Shown here piece after piece: positions 20,011-21,567 of a stretch of DNA of 21,567 nucleotides. Both the position numbers and the translations under genes were made by a program. The DNA comes from Oscillospiraceae bacterium (GTDB taxonomy: Bacteria; Bacillota; Clostridia; Oscillospirales; Oscillospiraceae), in the NCBI GenBank assembly GCA_017458025.1, contig JAFTGG010000031.1, positions 1 through 21,567 of the forward strand. Direction: 5' to 3'. The notes below the pieces were generated by a model, which saw nothing but the letters and a program-made list of their open reading frames with translations, made no database searches and was not told the origin of the DNA. Positions within the stretch are counted from its first letter, which is position 1; every line of letters begins with the position of its first letter.

Positions 20011-21384
20011 TCAGTAAAGTTCTTTTTGCATACTTTTTCTTTCAAGAAAAAGTATGTCGGACATGACCTCGTCATGCATGGCGTCGATGATCTCCAGCGA
20101 GCGCTTCGACAGCTCCGCGTTCTTGTTGCGCTTGCCCTTGACGCGGTAGCCCAGCGGCGGAATGATGCCGAAGTTGACGTTCATCGGCTGGAAGTCCGTC
20201 ACGCTTCGGTTGCTGACATACAGCCCCAGCGCGCCGATGGCGGTCTCCCGCGGGAAATCGAGCGGCGCTTTGCCCTCGAGCCGCCGCGCCAGCTCCACGC
20301 CGGCAAGAAAGCCGGACGCCGCCGACTCGACGTAGCCCTCCACGCCGGTCATCTGCCCCGCGAAGGCAATGCGCTTGTCGGCAATCAGCCGGTAGTAGCG
20401 GTCGAGCAGGCGCGGGGAATCGAGATAAGTATTGCGGTGCATCACGCCGTAGCGCACGAACTCAGCATCGTGCAGCGCGGGGATCATGGAAAAGACGCGC
20501 TTCTGCTCCGGAAAACGCAGGTGCGTCTGGAAGCCGACGAGGTTGTAAACGCTGCCGTCCTTGTTGTCGCGGCGCAGCTGCACCACGGCGTAGGGCTCGC
20601 GCCCCGTCCCGGGGTCCTTCAAGCCGCGCGGCTTGAGCGGGCCGTAACAGAGCGTGTCCCGCCCGCGCCGCGCCATGACCTCGACCGGCATGCAGCCCTC
20701 GAACACGTTCTTGTCCTCGAAGCCGTGCACCGGCGCTTCCTCCGCCGTCGTCAGCGCCTCCCAGAACGCAAGGTACTCCTCCTCGGTCATCGGGCAGTTT
20801 ACATAATCCGCCGTCCCCTTGTCGTAGCGCGAGGCGAACCACGCGCGCTCCATATCGACGCTCTCGAAGGTCACCAGCGGCGCGGCGGCGTCGAAGAAAT
20901 GCAGGGTGTTTCCCGCGTCGTCCCCGCCGCCGATTTTCTTCGCGATGGCGTCCGCCAGCGCGTCGCTCGTCAGCGGGCCGGAGGCGACGAGGACTTCTCC
21001 CTCCGCGGGCAGCTCCGTCACCTCGCCGCCCACGACGGCGATATTCGGGTGGCTGCGCACGCGTTCGGTCACGAGCCGCGCAAAGCCGTGGCGGTCGACG
21101 GCGAGCGCGCCGCCGGCTTCGACGCGCGTTTCGTCCGCGCATTGCAGAATGAGCGAGCCGAGGCGGCGCATTTCTTCTTTCAGCAGCCCCACCGCGTTCT
21201 CAAGCTGGTCGGAGCGCAGGGAGTTGGAGCAGCAAAGCTCCGCGAAATCGTCGGTCACATGCGCCGGAGTGCGCTTTTGCGGCTTCATCTCGCAAAGCGT
21301 GACGTTCACGCCGCGCCGCGCCATCTGCCACGCCGCCTCGCTGCCAGCGAGGCCCGCGCCGATGACGGTCACTTGATTGCTCAT
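20011..21384 (-). CDS. trmFO: Folate-dependent tRNA (uracil-54) methyltransferase TrmFO
   Basis: This 457-aa flavoprotein makes ribothymidine at position 54 of tRNA using methylenetetrahydrofolate. The FAD-binding VIGAGLAGSEAAWQMA (7-22), ELCCSNSLRSD (49-59) containing the conserved cysteine, and FQPMNVNFGIIPPL near residue 405 identify it. The start overlaps the upstream stop (ATGA), and GGAG precedes it. The last ~14 codons contain a perfect palindrome (20029-20056) and encode FLERKSMQKELY, which looks like an added tail rather than family sequence. Confidence 0.96.
   Translation of the reverse strand: MSNQVTVIGAGLAGSEAAWQMARRGVNVTLCEMKPQKRTPAHVTDDFAELCCSNSLRSDQLENAVGLLKEEMRRLGSLILQCADETRVEAGGALAVDRHGFARLVTERVRSHPNIAVVGGEVTELPAEGEVLVASGPLTSDALADAIAKKIGGGDDAGNTLHFFDAAAPLVTFESVDMERAWFASRYDKGTADYVNCPMTEEEYLAFWEALTTAEEAPVHGFEDKNVFEGCMPVEVMARRGRDTLCYGPLKPRGLKDPGTGREPYAVVQLRRDNKDGSVYNLVGFQTHLRFPEQKRVFSMIPALHDAEFVRYGVMHRNTYLDSPRLLDRYYRLIADKRIAFAGQMTGVEGYVESAASGFLAGVELARRLEGKAPLDFPRETAIGALGLYVSNRSVTDFQPMNVNFGIIPPLGYRVKGKRNKNAELSKRSLEIIDAMHDEVMSDILFLERKSMQKELY
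20029..20056. repeat. Perfect palindrome inside the trmFO 3' end
   Basis: CATACTTTTTCTT (20029-20041) and AAGAAAAAGTATG (20044-20056) are perfect 13-base arms with a TC spacer. AT-rich composition contrasts with the GC-rich gene around it. It resembles a short intergenic palindromic repeat that has entered the end of the reading frame. Confidence 0.65.
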
Positions 21385-21567
21385 GTCTCCTCAAAATCGT
21401 CCGCGTTGACGGTTACGGCTTTGGCCTTCGCCGTCTTTTTTGCCGCGGTTGTTGTCGCGGCGGGCTTTTTCGCCGCGGTCTTCGTTTCGGTGGGCTTCTT
21501 CGCGGCAGGCTTCTTTTCCTCCGCCTTCTCCGCTTTCTTATCCTCCGCCGCGGCTTTCTTGGTATAG
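21381..21567 (-). CDS. topA: Probable DNA topoisomerase I, C-terminal tail (partial)
   Basis: Only the last 61 codons are in the window; the gene continues past the right edge. The visible part is an Ala/Lys-rich tail with repeats such as AAKKP and KKTAKAKA, ending NADDFEET. Lysine-rich tails of this kind are common on bacterial topoisomerase I, where they aid DNA binding, and topA directly upstream of trmFO is a frequent Firmicute arrangement. The stop overlaps the trmFO start (ATGA). No catalytic part is visible, so the identification rests on tail and position; another DNA-binding protein is possible. Confidence 0.6.
   Translation of the reverse strand, partial: YTKKAAAEDKKAEKAEEKKPAAKKPTETKTAAKKPAATTTAAKKTAKAKAVTVNADDFEET

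Noticed and set aside
19369..21567. Open plus-strand frame over plsX, trmFO and the right edge
   Set aside because: It runs opposite three conserved genes and its product has no recognisable domain; it is an antisense shadow.

Overview
The window is about 21.6 kb of GC-rich chromosome. The gene set and order (rpmG-secE-nusG-rplK-rplA-rplJ-rplL; a probable topA end followed by trmFO, plsX, acpP and rnc), strong AGGAGG-type ribosome binding sites, an L10 leader, a yjdF-type riboswitch and an oxygen-sensitive radical dehydratase system all suggest an anaerobic Firmicute of class Clostridia, probably a high-GC Oscillospiraceae-like gut lineage. This placement is inference from content. No rRNA, tRNA, CRISPR array, phage gene or complete insertion sequence was seen.

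Layout. 1-2125 holds a short O6-alkylguanine-DNA alkyltransferase-like gene overlapping a DMT/EamA exporter gene, a 168-bp fold-back element in the exporter leader, and yjdF behind a probable yjdF riboswitch. 2179-7762 is a compact leftward six-gene operon: a CooC-like ATPase, two 2-hydroxyacyl-CoA dehydratase-family subunits (404 and 594 aa), their BadF/HgdC-type activator, an unannotated 55-aa membrane protein and a 238-aa protein resembling part of acetyl-CoA synthase. A divergent promoter pair with palindromes separates it from a rightward 757-aa Old Yellow Enzyme/enoate-reductase-type flavoprotein (7938-10211). 10456-13606 holds two overlapping cell-surface genes, an M3-like metallopeptidase and an L,D-transpeptidase. 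13922-17476 is the leftward ribosomal protein and transcription block (rplL, rplJ with leader, rplA, rplK, nusG, secE, rpmG). 17824-21567 is the leftward rnc, acpP, plsX, trmFO and probable topA block.

How the parts may work together. The activator should use ATP to deliver one low-potential electron to the two-subunit [4Fe-4S] enzyme, which would dehydrate or reduce an activated substrate. The divergently transcribed flavoprotein could reduce the resulting double bond. The CooC-like nickel ATPase and the acetyl-CoA-synthase-like protein are unexpected in such a pathway, and no CoA-transferase or CODH gene lies in the window. This combination is the best candidate for an undescribed system.

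The intergenic DNA is rich in structure. One mosaic hairpin repeat occurs three times (10211, 13713, 17658). A second two-hairpin arrangement occurs twice (15118, 16485). There is also a fold-back MITE-like element at 1330-1497, and a perfect palindrome forms the last codons of trmFO.
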